From Shewanella amazonensis SB2B (lineage in GTDB: Bacteria > Pseudomonadota > Gammaproteobacteria > Enterobacterales > Shewanellaceae): a DNA stretch of 64,000 nt. Shown here piece by piece: positions 24,318 through 32,847 of this stretch (positions within the stretch are counted from its first letter, which is position 1; each line of letters starts with the position of its first letter). The notes beneath the pieces are model-generated. The model made no database searches and was not told the DNA's origin. It saw only the letters and a program-made list of their open reading frames with translations. The stretch covers positions 1,184,001 through 1,248,000 of the forward strand of contig NC_008700.1 of NCBI RefSeq assembly GCF_000015245.1, given 5' to 3'. A program made the translations under genes and the position numbers.

Positions 24318-24634
24318 AGATACGGCCGTCGGCTCTGGAGATTATTATGGGTTGGAAAAAGGCGATCAATGTAGCATAACTTAACCATAATTTGATCAGG
24401 GTTTTACTCCGATTTAGGTAGAGGTATTAGTCACTTGTTATGACGACATAATGTCAGTGTCAGAATTGCCATGGGATCAGGCATATGAGGCTTATTGAAT
24501 CTATTACTGAATACAAATAGGGATACTCATGTGAGCCAGGTTAAAAAATGTCATACGGTTAGCTGTAAAGCCCGGTTTTTATCTGTATGGTAAACAAAGT
24601 GATTTTACTATTCTGCCCAAGGATTGGAGACAAG

Positions 24635-25339
24635 GTGCCCCAGAGTGTTAGCGATTCCCCAAGGGGATCAGGCAACAAATGTCACAAGATATTCCGGCTC
24701 GCCAGGCAAATGTTTGCCGTCGGTATGCTGTTGCTCTGTGCGTGTTTACTCGGAGGGGCGCTGGGTTTCACCTCGGCAGATAATCCAGAGTTGTTCAGTC
24801 CTTTCAATCACAACCTTTCCGAGCTGGGTACCTATGGGCTGTCACCATTGGCAGTGCTTGCCAATGGCGGTGTGTTCTTCGGTGGTTTACTGCTGAGTTT
24901 GGGCTGCCTGCAGGGCATGCGTACTCAACGTGGTGGTGGCATGCTGGTATGGCTGTTGCTGGCGTTCACCTGGCTGTCTCTGGCCCTGACCGGACTCTTT
25001 CCATCGAACGTGTATCATCTGCACACCCTTGCCCTGAAATGGTTTTTTACCCTGGGGCTGGCGGCATCCCTGTGTTATTGCCTCTATCTTGCGCTGCGTC
25101 AGGCACCGGTAACCGGCTTTTGGTCTTTGGGTCTTTGTTTGCTGGCGCTGCTGGCAAACAGCGCTTTTTTGTTGTTGCCCAGTCTGACGCTGGAGGGCCT
25201 GCCTTTCAGCAGGCCCTTCTATGAAGAAGTTTATTCCCCCTACCCAAGGCCAGCGTTTTGGTGGCCCGCCACACTGCAATGGTTAAGCCTGGTCACCATG
25301 CTGCTGTGGCAAGCCGAACTCTTCAGACGGCCTGATTAA
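24635..25339 (+). CDS. DUF998 family integral membrane protein
   Basis: About 234 residues with six hydrophobic helices and the DUF998 segment NHNLSELGTYGLSP after the first helix. The function of this family is unknown. The start is uncertain: the GTG at 24635 has GGAG five bases upstream, the ATG at 24587 has no visible ribosome site, and the ATG at 24713 (MFAVGMLLL) begins just at the first helix. It ends convergently with ubiV, overlapping it by 17 bases. Confidence 0.78.
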   Translation: MPQSVSDSPRGSGNKCHKIFRLARQMFAVGMLLLCACLLGGALGFTSADNPELFSPFNHNLSELGTYGLSPLAVLANGGVFFGGLLLSLGCLQGMRTQRGGGMLVWLLLAFTWLSLALTGLFPSNVYHLHTLALKWFFTLGLAASLCYCLYLALRQAPVTGFWSLGLCLLALLANSAFLLLPSLTLEGLPFSRPFYEEVYSPYPRPAFWWPATLQWLSLVTMLLWQAELFRRPD

Positions 25340-26159
25340 ATCCCGCTTCACCAAACCAGTATCCATTACATTCATTCCCCGATAGCGGGGTGGAGATTTC
25401 CAGGTTTGGCAGCGACATGCCACTTGGGGAAATCCGGAACCAATCCACGCCCATCGCGGCCATATTGTGCCATTCGCTGGCCAGATTCACACAGGCCGCA
25501 GACTGGGTTTGGATGCCGTTGAGCCTGAGCAGCGGCTGAGATTCCTGAGTTTGCACCAAGAGGCCCTTGCTGTGGTTTTTGCAGATTATCTGACAACCAT
25601 CTTTAGCCAGGCCATGGTGGCGGGCAGTAAAACAGCGAGCCGAGTGGGCAAGTGGTATGTGCCCGTGGCCCAACACCTCTACTTCGGGCCGTGACGAACC
25701 CAGCTGGCTCAAAACCTCAGCCAGCCAATCACGGGAAAGTTCGACCGGCATGACAAAGCGCTGCATCCCCCAGTCGGCCAGTTTGCGGATGCTGGCGGCA
25801 TTGTAAAGGTTGATGTGGGGGCCACACACAAAGGGTACTGCCGCTTCGCGGGCATGGTGTACTGCGGCCATGTCGTTGGCTTCGATGATAAACTCGCCGT
25901 TACTGACCAGTTTTTTAAGTTCAGTCAATTCTCCAGCGGCTTCAATCAAAGCCAGACTGGTGAGCACCACCTCTTTACCGGCATCCCGCAGTTCGCGGGC
26001 CAATGTCAGATAGTCGCTGGTTTTCAGCTCGCGCCGGCGACTGCATACCGCTTCACCCAGATACACCAACGCGATATCGCTTTGGGCTATTGCCCGGTAA
26101 AACTCAAAAACTTTGGCTTTGTCCCAACAGTAGAGCAGGGGACCCAGACTGGATTTCAT
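25323..26159 (-). CDS. ubiV: U32 family ubiquinone biosynthesis protein UbiV
   Basis: UbiV forms a heterodimer with UbiU that hydroxylates ubiquinone precursors without oxygen. The 278-residue protein keeps the four iron-sulfur cysteines: Cys39 (EAVCSRRREL), Cys176, Cys189 and Cys193 (SARC...GCQIIC), with the same spacing between the last three as in the E. coli protein. It lies 11 bases downstream of ubiU, clearly one operon. It provides the anaerobic counterpart of the UbiI/H/F monooxygenases, which fits a TMAO-respiring host. Confidence 0.95.
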   Translation of the reverse strand: MKSSLGPLLYCWDKAKVFEFYRAIAQSDIALVYLGEAVCSRRRELKTSDYLTLARELRDAGKEVVLTSLALIEAAGELTELKKLVSNGEFIIEANDMAAVHHAREAAVPFVCGPHINLYNAASIRKLADWGMQRFVMPVELSRDWLAEVLSQLGSSRPEVEVLGHGHIPLAHSARCFTARHHGLAKDGCQIICKNHSKGLLVQTQESQPLLRLNGIQTQSAACVNLASEWHNMAAMGVDWFRISPSGMSLPNLEISTPLSGNECNGYWFGEAGFNQAV

Positions 26160-26170
26160 ACGCTTGTTCC

Positions 26171-27172
26171 TTACTGCCAGCGACGCTCATAGGCGCCCAG
26201 CGTGGTGATTTGGCCTTCGGATAATTTACCCAGCGCCCTGTCCCAGTCGGCCTGAACCTGATATTGCTCTGGGTTGCGCTTAAAGGTATCGATGGCGGCG
26301 CGCCACACTCGGGTAACCTGCTCCACATAGGCAGGACTGCGCTGGCGTCCTTCAATCTTGAGCGACACCACGCCAGCCCGTGCCAGCTCTGGCAGCAAAC
26401 TCAGGGTATTGAGGCTGGTGGGGGACTCGAGCAGGTAGTCTGGGGTATCGCTGTCTTCGGCGATAAAACGCCCCTTACATACCACCGGATAGCCCATCTG
26501 TTCATGCTGGGAGGCCTTATCAATTAAGACTTCGTTGAGGCGGGTCAGGCTCTGGTCTCCCTGCTGCTGCCAGCGCACATGTTTGGCGGGTGAGCAGGAC
26601 CCACCCGTGTTGGGCGACTGGCCCGTGACATAAGACGACAGGTGGCAGCGACCTTCGGCCATGATGCACAGGCTACCAAAGGCAAAGACTTCCAAATCCA
26701 CCGGGGTGTCGGCGGCCAGATCCCGCACCTGCTTCATCGACAGCACCCGTGGCAAAACCACCCGTTCTATATTGAAAGCCTCCTTGTAGAGGGTGAGGGC
26801 CCCCAGATTGGTGGCGCTGGCCTGCACCGACAGATGCAGCGGCAGATTGGGATAGCGGCTGTGGGCATAATCCAGCAACGAAATATCGGCCACGATCAGC
26901 GCATCGGCTTTTAACCGTGCCGCCAAATCCACCGCCTGATACCAACGCTGCTCTTCGCCGGGTTTGGGAAAGGTATTCAGGGTGAGGTAGAGCTTTTTCC
27001 CCGCCGCAGCGGTGAGGCGTCTGGCCTCGGTCATTTGCTCAGGGGTAAAGTTCAGCCCGGCAAAAGAACGGGCATTGGTATCATCTTTCAGCCCCAGGTA
27101 AATCGCATCGGCCCCGGCATTGAGGGCGACCTTGAGCGCGGCCAGATTGCCGGCCGGACACAACAACTCCAT
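26171..27172 (-). CDS. ubiU: U32 family ubiquinone biosynthesis protein UbiU
   Basis: The 333-residue partner of UbiV in oxygen-independent ring hydroxylation during ubiquinone synthesis. It begins MELLCPAGNLAALKVAL, as U32 proteins do. The cysteines expected to hold the 4Fe-4S cluster fall at 169, 176, 193 and 232 (LCIMAEGRC, GSC, VVCKGRF), the positions used in E. coli UbiU. It is the first gene of ubiUV, divergent from ubiT, with a candidate FNR/EtrA-dependent promoter between them. Confidence 0.96.
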   Translation of the reverse strand: MELLCPAGNLAALKVALNAGADAIYLGLKDDTNARSFAGLNFTPEQMTEARRLTAAAGKKLYLTLNTFPKPGEEQRWYQAVDLAARLKADALIVADISLLDYAHSRYPNLPLHLSVQASATNLGALTLYKEAFNIERVVLPRVLSMKQVRDLAADTPVDLEVFAFGSLCIMAEGRCHLSSYVTGQSPNTGGSCSPAKHVRWQQQGDQSLTRLNEVLIDKASQHEQMGYPVVCKGRFIAEDSDTPDYLLESPTSLNTLSLLPELARAGVVSLKIEGRQRSPAYVEQVTRVWRAAIDTFKRNPEQYQVQADWDRALGKLSEGQITTLGAYERRWQ

Positions 27173-27200
27173 AGTGTGACACTCTTCAAATATCCAAAAA

Positions 27201-27284
27201 CGCCCGCAGTGTAACCATGTTTGTCCGCCCGGGACTTGATGTAAGACAAGAGGCGGAAACTAAAAGCCACGTAAAATGCGCTGA
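27201..27284. promoter_or_regulatory. divergent ubiUV/ubiT control region with FNR/EtrA-like site
   Basis: 27236-27249 reads TTGATGTAAGACAA, matching 8 of 10 positions of the FNR palindrome TTGAT-N4-ATCAA. A minus-strand TACACT (27214-27209) and a plus-strand TAAAAT (27272-27277) are -10-like hexamers. Each would place a start about 41 bases from the site centre, the class II activator distance, in both directions. Start points are inferred. Confidence 0.5.
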
Positions 27285-27315
27285 ATCCGTTTGGCCTGAA
27301 AATAGAGGACCCTTC

Positions 27316-27828
27316 ATGCCCTATCCGTTTGCGGCACGTCTTGCCAAAGATCTGTTGGAAACCGCGCCCGCGCTGGTGCGTTTGCCCCTGTCCAGGGTGC
27401 CTTTTAGCGCCAAAGCCGCCCTGATTAAGCCCCTGTTGTCGTTGCTTTTGGCCGAGGAAGCCAAAGCGGGCGAGTTGGATTTTTTGGCCGGGCAGTGGGT
27501 AGGCATTGAAGTCAAAGATTTGGGGCTCTCGTTTGAAGTGAGCTTCGATGGCGCCATCAAAATACAAGCACCAGCCAGTCCTCAGGTGCAGTTCAGTGCC
27601 AATTCCCGGGAGCTGTTGCTTATCGCAGCGGGTAAAGAAGATCCTGATACGCTGTTTTTTCAACGAAGGCTCAGTATTGAAGGAGATACTGAGCTTGGGC
27701 TGATGGTGAAAAACATGCTGCTTGCCATCGACCTGAGCCGTTTACCCGCACCGGTAAAAACCAGCCTGAATCAGTTGGCCAATGCCTTGGTGGCGTTGGA
27801 GCACAAAGCTGAGCCTGCCTGGGCCTGA
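27316..27828 (+). CDS. ubiT: ubiquinone biosynthesis accessory factor UbiT (SCP2 domain)
   Basis: A 170-residue protein with an SCP2 sterol-carrier fold. UbiT binds hydrophobic ubiquinone intermediates and is needed with UbiU and UbiV for oxygen-independent synthesis, the anaerobic analogue of UbiJ. The ATG at 27316 (MPYPFAARLAKDLLE) has GAGG seven bases upstream; an ATG 33 codons earlier is open but would prepend an unrelated polar stretch across the promoter. It is divergent from ubiUV and followed by a terminator. Confidence 0.93.
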   Translation: MPYPFAARLAKDLLETAPALVRLPLSRVPFSAKAALIKPLLSLLLAEEAKAGELDFLAGQWVGIEVKDLGLSFEVSFDGAIKIQAPASPQVQFSANSRELLLIAAGKEDPDTLFFQRRLSIEGDTELGLMVKNMLLAIDLSRLPAPVKTSLNQLANALVALEHKAEPAWA

Positions 27829-27851
27829 AAACTGATGTAAACATTTGGAGG

Positions 27852-27880
27852 ACGCCTGGTATTTACCGGGCGTTTTTCTT
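27852..27880 (+). terminator. intrinsic terminator of ubiT
   Basis: ACGCCTGGT and ACCGGGCGT pair over nine positions with one G-U pair around a four-base loop, followed by TTTTCTT. It is 24 bases after the ubiT stop. Confidence 0.82.
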
Positions 27881-27969
27881 TTGCTTATATAGCCTTAACG
27901 CGGTCTTGTCGGTGGCGAGAAAAGCGCAGGCGCGCTAGCATAACGTCATTAATCGGAGGGAAAGCCGCT

Positions 27970-29034
27970 ATGCCTCAGTCCGCCAACACATCCAAAAAAA
28001 TCAGTACTTACCTCTTTGTAACCGTTCTTGGCATCTGGCTTTACAGCCTCTGGGCCGACCGGGTGACACCCATGACGACCCAGGCGTTTGTACACGCTTA
28101 TTTGGTGCGTATTACCCCTGAAGTCGCGGGAAACATAGTCCAGGTGAATGTGGACAACGATAAGCGGGTTGAGGCCGGTGAACTCCTGTTTGAGATAGAT
28201 GCAACCCAGTATCAGATTGCCCGCGAAAAAGCCCAGGCCGATTTGGAACGGGTGGGGCAAAGTCTGGGTGCCAGCACCGCTGCAGTGCAGGTTGCCCAGG
28301 CCAAGGTGGGTGATGCCCGCGCCGCGCTGGATAACGCCAAGGCTCAGGCTACCCGGGTTGAAACCCTCGCCGAGCGGGGCGTGCTCAGCCAGGCAGAGCT
28401 GGATAATGCAAGGGAAGCTGCCCAGCGTGCCCAAGCCAGTCTGGAGGCTGCGCAGGCGTCTTTATTACAGGCCAAACAAAATCTGGGGCCTGTAGGGGAA
28501 AATAATCCAGAACTCAAAGCCGCCATGGCAGCTCTGGCCAAGGCCGAACTGGATCTTAAGCGCACCCGGGTGGTGGCACCCTCCCGGGGTGTGGTCACCA
28601 ATGTGCAGCTGTCACCGGGTCAATACATGGCGCCCGGACAGCCGGCGCTGACGTTTATCGATCCCCGTGAGGTCTGGATTTCAGCCATGATGCGGGAAAA
28701 CTCCCTTGAGCATATTCGCGAAGGCGGAAAGGTTGGTCTGGTATTCGATGCCTTGCCCGGACGGGTATTTGAAGGCGTGGTGGACAGCATCGGCTGGGGC
28801 AGTGGGGGGGCCAACAACATCGACCAGACTACGGGCTTTGAAACCGCCCAAACCGGCAAGCAACAAGCAAAGCGATTCCCTGTACATATCCGTTTCGACA
28901 CGGCGCCCATGGCCAACGAGCTGCGTTTTGGCTCTCAGGTGACAGTGGCGTTTTACACCGGTGAAAGCAGTGTGGGAGAGACCCTTGCCCAACTGTGGCT
29001 GTGGTGCTGGAGTAAGCTGACTTATGTCTCCTGA
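27970..29034 (+). CDS. HlyD family membrane-fusion protein (EmrA-like)
   Basis: A 354-residue periplasmic adaptor with one N-terminal membrane helix (about 13-30), a biotinyl-lipoyl-like strand set (EVAGNIVQVNVDNDKRVEAG), a long alpha-helical hairpin rich in Ala/Gln (about 75-180), a second lipoyl half (RTRVVAPSRGVVTNVQ) and a beta-barrel region. It should bridge an inner-membrane pump to an outer-membrane channel. GGAGGG stands before the ATG. It overlaps the next membrane gene by 11 bases, so the two form a translationally linked pair. No outer-membrane factor is nearby. Confidence 0.88.
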   Translation: MPQSANTSKKISTYLFVTVLGIWLYSLWADRVTPMTTQAFVHAYLVRITPEVAGNIVQVNVDNDKRVEAGELLFEIDATQYQIAREKAQADLERVGQSLGASTAAVQVAQAKVGDARAALDNAKAQATRVETLAERGVLSQAELDNAREAAQRAQASLEAAQASLLQAKQNLGPVGENNPELKAAMAALAKAELDLKRTRVVAPSRGVVTNVQLSPGQYMAPGQPALTFIDPREVWISAMMRENSLEHIREGGKVGLVFDALPGRVFEGVVDSIGWGSGGANNIDQTTGFETAQTGKQQAKRFPVHIRFDTAPMANELRFGSQVTVAFYTGESSVGETLAQLWLWCWSKLTYVS

Positions 29035-30100
29035 ACGCACCGAGGGACTTCGCCTTTGGTATTTCAAAGGCTTTTCCAGCAGGGCTAACCCAATCCTGAG
29101 AATCGCCGTAGCTGCGCTGGTACCGCTGTTTGTACTCCATTATCTGGAAAACCCGTTGCCCATGTTGGTGTCGGTATTTGCGGTGATCATGCTCACCCTG
29201 ATGCCGGGACGCCCCTCACTGCAGGTTCTGTCGAAACTCAGCATGGTAGTGGTGGCTGCCGCCATGGTGCAGCATGCTGCCGGTATTCTGCTGTCGGGAA
29301 CGGGCACCGGCTCCTGGATGTTTTTATTTGCGGTGCTCTTCTACAGCCTGTCGCGAATCCACCTGAACCCCAAAGATATCGTCGGGACTATGATGATGAT
29401 TCTTGGGATCATGGTGACTATATTGCACTGGCAATTTGCCACGACAGTATCTGACTTACCGCTGGTACTGGCGGCCAACTTCGTGGGCGCCATTGTGATG
29501 GTGTATCTGGTATTTTGGCTGTTTCCAGGGGAAGAGCTGGGCGCCGAGGCTGACACGGCCTGGGAAGTAACCCCCAGTCACTGGCTTAAAATTGTTGTTA
29601 AGTCACTATTTTTATTACTGGTAATATTTTTGCTGATTGATTCGGATAACAGTCAGAGCCTGCTTATCGCTATTACGCTTGCCAATCTCATCAAAGATCC
29701 CAATCCCATGGCCGGAACCCACAATGGACGGCAAAGGCTGTGGACGACCGCGGTGGGAGTGCTGCTGACATTACCCTTATTGTTGGCATTTTGGCTGGAT
29801 ATGCACTGGTGGCTGTTGATGTTGTTTGCCATTGCCCTGGCCTTGTGGGGCAGTGCAACGGCGCTGGAACACAGGGTATCCATGGCAGAGTATCAACTGC
29901 TGATGAGCAGCTTTGTCATGCTGGTTTATCAGGTCATCAGCCATGATGGCACCAGCTCTCTCACCTCGTCCCTCACCCGATTTGGGGCCGTGGTACTGGC
30001 TGTTTTACTGGGGGTGATGATGCTGGGAATGCTGTCTGAACTTGGGGTGACTCGCACCGGTAGCCGTGTGGCCAAGCCCAGTAACGTGGGCCAAGACTGA
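29024..30100 (+). CDS. DUF2955 membrane protein (FUSC-like efflux partner)
   Basis: A 358-residue inner-membrane protein with about ten hydrophobic helices in two clusters separated by a hydrophilic stretch, the layout of fusaric-acid-resistance/aromatic-acid exporters. It corresponds to the DUF2955 group that is commonly coupled to an HlyD adaptor. Export of an aromatic or other organic acid is an inference; the substrate is unknown. Its ATG lies inside the end of the adaptor gene. No terminator was identified in the short gap before the convergent yfhL. Confidence 0.8.
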   Translation: MSPERTEGLRLWYFKGFSSRANPILRIAVAALVPLFVLHYLENPLPMLVSVFAVIMLTLMPGRPSLQVLSKLSMVVVAAAMVQHAAGILLSGTGTGSWMFLFAVLFYSLSRIHLNPKDIVGTMMMILGIMVTILHWQFATTVSDLPLVLAANFVGAIVMVYLVFWLFPGEELGAEADTAWEVTPSHWLKIVVKSLFLLLVIFLLIDSDNSQSLLIAITLANLIKDPNPMAGTHNGRQRLWTTAVGVLLTLPLLLAFWLDMHWWLLMLFAIALALWGSATALEHRVSMAEYQLLMSSFVMLVYQVISHDGTSSLTSSLTRFGAVVLAVLLGVMMLGMLSELGVTRTGSRVAKPSNVGQD

Positions 30101-30143
30101 CTTGGTGTTTACCGGTGAAGCCTTAATGTTAGCAGGTGAGACC

Positions 30144-30395
30144 TCAGAGCTTGCCGGTGAGGCGGGCGTATTTTATCAGCAGCTCATCCTGACTCTCAGG
30201 GTGCGCCGGGTCGGGGTCGATGCAGTTGATGGGGCAAACAGACACACAGGTCGGCTTGTCGTAATGGCCCACACACTCGGTGCAGCGATCCGGGTCGATT
30301 TCGTAAATCTCAGCGCCCATGGCTATCGCCTGGTTGGGACACTCGGGTTCGCACATATCGCAGTTAATACAGCTGTCGTCAATTATTAAGGCCAT
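30144..30395 (-). CDS. yfhL: YfhL family 2[4Fe-4S] ferredoxin
   Basis: An 83-residue ferredoxin beginning MALIIDDSCINCDMCEPEC. It has the Cx2Cx2Cx3C cluster motif near the N-terminus and the longer second motif CTECVGHYDKPTCVSVCP typical of the Allochromatium-type YfhL group. It is a low-potential electron carrier in the cytoplasm; its partner enzyme is not evident here. The ATG at 30395 has AAGG close upstream; an upstream TTG would add six residues foreign to the family. Confidence 0.93.
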   Translation of the reverse strand: MALIIDDSCINCDMCEPECPNQAIAMGAEIYEIDPDRCTECVGHYDKPTCVSVCPINCIDPDPAHPESQDELLIKYARLTGKL

Positions 30396-30830
30396 GGCCT
30401 TGAAAAACCTCAAAATTTATCTGCCGTGAACGGCTGCGTCACTCAAAATTGCTGGCCTAATGCCATTCCCAATTGGTAACGATGTGCCTGTGCTGCTTAT
30501 TTTAGCACTGAGGCCATCGGGGAGGCGGGATTCTACCATGGGGGCGTGGCAAAACCTAACCCGGCATCACGGGAAACTGCGTCAGATGGGTAGGGTTGTG
30601 GTGGTGGCCTGCATAGGACGCTTCCCTTTATTCTGAAACCCATTCAAGTCACAGTATCGGCGAAAGTTGCATACAAAGTGTCATGGAGCTGTGCTACTTT
30701 TTTATACAGCGACTGACCGAGGCTATTGCATTAGGCCCGTGAAAAGGGTGAACAGTGCAGCAGTCAAACTTGGTGAGTCTGAACGTATTTTGGATGCAGC
30801 AGATTTGCTCGCAGGCAAAGGAGAAATGCC
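30396..30830. other. 435-base gap between yfhL and a small gene
   Basis: It holds the yfhL promoter region on the left and the leader of the small gene on the right. The right end contains a possible 31-codon leader frame (30739-30834). No RNA gene, terminator or strong operator was recognised. Confidence 0.55.
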
Positions 30831-31073
30831 ATGATGCTGGAATGGGTCGCGACAGATAAGGGAAATCAGGTCATTGAAAGCCTCAAGGCGGAGGGGTGGC
30901 GGGTAAAAGCCCAGTACAGCCCCTTTGCCTTTGACAAAGGCATCGATTATGACAGCTACGAGCTGGTAAGAGCCGGTGATACCTTGAAACTGGAGTGGGA
31001 CAACTGGCTCGAATGGCGCCTTTGCGGTTCGGCAACCCTGTTGCAGTCGCTGAAACAGCGCTTTGAACTCTAA
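30831..31073 (+). CDS. small conserved-looking protein of unknown function
   Basis: Eighty residues, acidic and tryptophan-rich (EWVATDKG, DNWLEWRLCG), with no signal peptide or membrane helix. It is not recognised. The sequence is compact and non-repetitive, and AAAGGAG lies seven bases before the ATG, which supports a real gene; an ATG directly after the first is an alternative. It is followed by a strong terminator and is probably monocistronic. Confidence 0.65.
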   Translation: MMLEWVATDKGNQVIESLKAEGWRVKAQYSPFAFDKGIDYDSYELVRAGDTLKLEWDNWLEWRLCGSATLLQSLKQRFEL

Positions 31074-31179
31074 CTGGTCTATTGGCAGCTTCAGCACGCG
31101 ACATTTTCCTGCTCAGATGAAAGCACTCAGGTGGTTTTGGGCGCTCTCGGTCCATCTACCCTTAGGGTTTGGTGCAATA

Positions 31180-31208
31180 AAAAAGGCTGCGAAAATCGCA
31201 GCCTTTTT
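31180..31208. terminator. bidirectional intrinsic terminator
   Basis: AAAAAGGCTGCGA (31180-31192) and its exact complement (31196-31208) enclose an AAA loop. It ends the small plus-strand gene and the convergent trhP transcript. Confidence 0.9.
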
Positions 31209-31223
31209 CATGCATGGCGATGA

Positions 31224-32621
31224 TTATTCCACCTTGGTGGGGATCACTTCCGCTTCGCCGTGTGGATTACGGGTGTTGTTGCCGTTTGGCAGGTTGCGCA
31301 GCAGCACGCCCATGTTCACATCCACCTCGGCAGGCACCGGCAGGTACACCATGTGGCCTGAACCCAGACCGGCATCAACGGCTTCACCCTTACGGTTGTA
31401 GAGGGTGTCTACGGTCAGGTTGATATTGCCCTGGGGGGTCATCAGCTCAACACTGTCGCCCACAATGAACTTGTTTTTCACATCGATTTCGGCCAGGCCT
31501 GCTTCGTTGCGCTTACCGGTAAATTCACCCACAAACTGCTGGCTGTCGCTGATGGAATAGCCGTAGTCGTAGTTCTGGTATTCATCGTGCACGTGGCGAC
31601 GCAGGAAGCCCTCGGTGTAACCGCGGTGAGCCAGACCTTCGAGGCGGGTCATCAGGTGTGGGTCAAAACCACGACCGGCCACGGCATCTTCAATGGCCTG
31701 ACGGTACAGCTGAGCAGTACGGGCCACGTAGTAGAAGGACTTGGTACGGCCTTCAATTTTCAGTGAATCCACGCCAATTTTGGCCAGACGCTCCACGTGC
31801 TGGATGGCACGCAGATCTTTGGAGTTCATGATGTAGGTGCCATGCTCGTCTTCAAAGGCTGGCATGTATTCCCCGGGACGGTTTTCTTCCTGCAGCAGGA
31901 AGATTTTGTCGGTGGCAGGGCCGTTTCCGAGCGTTGGGGTTTCCAGCTGCACGGCACTTTCCGGGGTGTGGATGGCCACAACGTCACCGGCTTCGTTTTC
32001 GGTGGCTTCGTGGGCGTCATACTTCCAACGGCAAGCATTGGTGCAGGTGCCCTGGTTGGGGTCGCGCTTGTTAATATAGCCAGACAGTAGGCAGCGGCCA
32101 GAGTAGGCCATACACAGGGCGCCGTGTACGAACACTTCGAGCTCGATGTCCGGGCAGCGCTGACGGATTTCTTCGATTTCATCCAGCGACAGCTCGCGGG
32201 ACAGAATAACGCGCTTGATGCCAACCGACTGCCAGAACTTAACCGAGGCCCAGTTGATGGCATTGGCCTGTACCGACAGGTGCACGACCTGGTCAGGGAA
32301 GGCTTCGCGTACCATCATAATCAGGCCTGGGTCTGACATGATGAGGGCGTCCGGCTTCATGGCAACCACGGGCGCCATGTCGTCGAGATAGGTTTTCAGC
32401 TTGGCGTTGTGGGGGGCAATGTTGCTCACCACATACAATTTTTTGCCAAGGCTGTGAGCCTCTTCAATACCTGTCTTCAGGTTTTCCAGTTTAAAGTCGT
32501 TGTTGCGGACGCGCAGACTGTATCTGGGCTGACCCGCATACACGGCATCTGCACCATAGGCAAAGGCGTAGCGCATGTTTTTCAGTGTGCCTGCCGGCGA
32601 CAGAAGCTCAGGTTTAAACAT
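31224..32621 (-). CDS. trhP: tRNA hydroxylation protein P, U32 family (TrhP/YegQ)
   Basis: A 465-residue U32 protein whose N-terminus (MFKPELLSPAGTLKNMRYAF) is nearly identical to E. coli YegQ. TrhP acts in prephenate-dependent 5-hydroxyuridine formation at the wobble position of certain tRNAs. Iron-sulfur-type cysteines appear in HGALCMAYSGRC and CTNACRW. The C-terminal part is a beta-rich U32 collagenase-like domain. GGGA precedes the ATG at 32621; upstream in-frame starts would add up to 20 unrelated residues. Confidence 0.92.
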   Translation of the reverse strand: MFKPELLSPAGTLKNMRYAFAYGADAVYAGQPRYSLRVRNNDFKLENLKTGIEEAHSLGKKLYVVSNIAPHNAKLKTYLDDMAPVVAMKPDALIMSDPGLIMMVREAFPDQVVHLSVQANAINWASVKFWQSVGIKRVILSRELSLDEIEEIRQRCPDIELEVFVHGALCMAYSGRCLLSGYINKRDPNQGTCTNACRWKYDAHEATENEAGDVVAIHTPESAVQLETPTLGNGPATDKIFLLQEENRPGEYMPAFEDEHGTYIMNSKDLRAIQHVERLAKIGVDSLKIEGRTKSFYYVARTAQLYRQAIEDAVAGRGFDPHLMTRLEGLAHRGYTEGFLRRHVHDEYQNYDYGYSISDSQQFVGEFTGKRNEAGLAEIDVKNKFIVGDSVELMTPQGNINLTVDTLYNRKGEAVDAGLGSGHMVYLPVPAEVDVNMGVLLRNLPNGNNTRNPHGEAEVIPTKVE

Positions 32622-32847
32622 ATTCATTCCCGAAGAAAGTATAAAAGTGGACGCGACTCGCGGGGGCGGCATTTTACTCAATCATAGCCCCTCAGTGCAA
32701 ATCTGAGTGCGTAGGTCGGATATTCCGGGTGGGTTAGACTAAAATGTTGCGGGTTTGTCGTCGTATGATGTTATTTTGCACTTCGCCTGTTAGTTTGGGC
32801 TGGTATACTGCACCAATAAATAGAATAACCTTTTGATGGGAGCCAAG

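Noticed and set aside
24430..24470. Near-palindrome around TTATGACGACATAA upstream of the DUF998 gene
   Set aside because: Only five bases pair perfectly around the centre, and outer symmetry is broken; too weak to call an operator.
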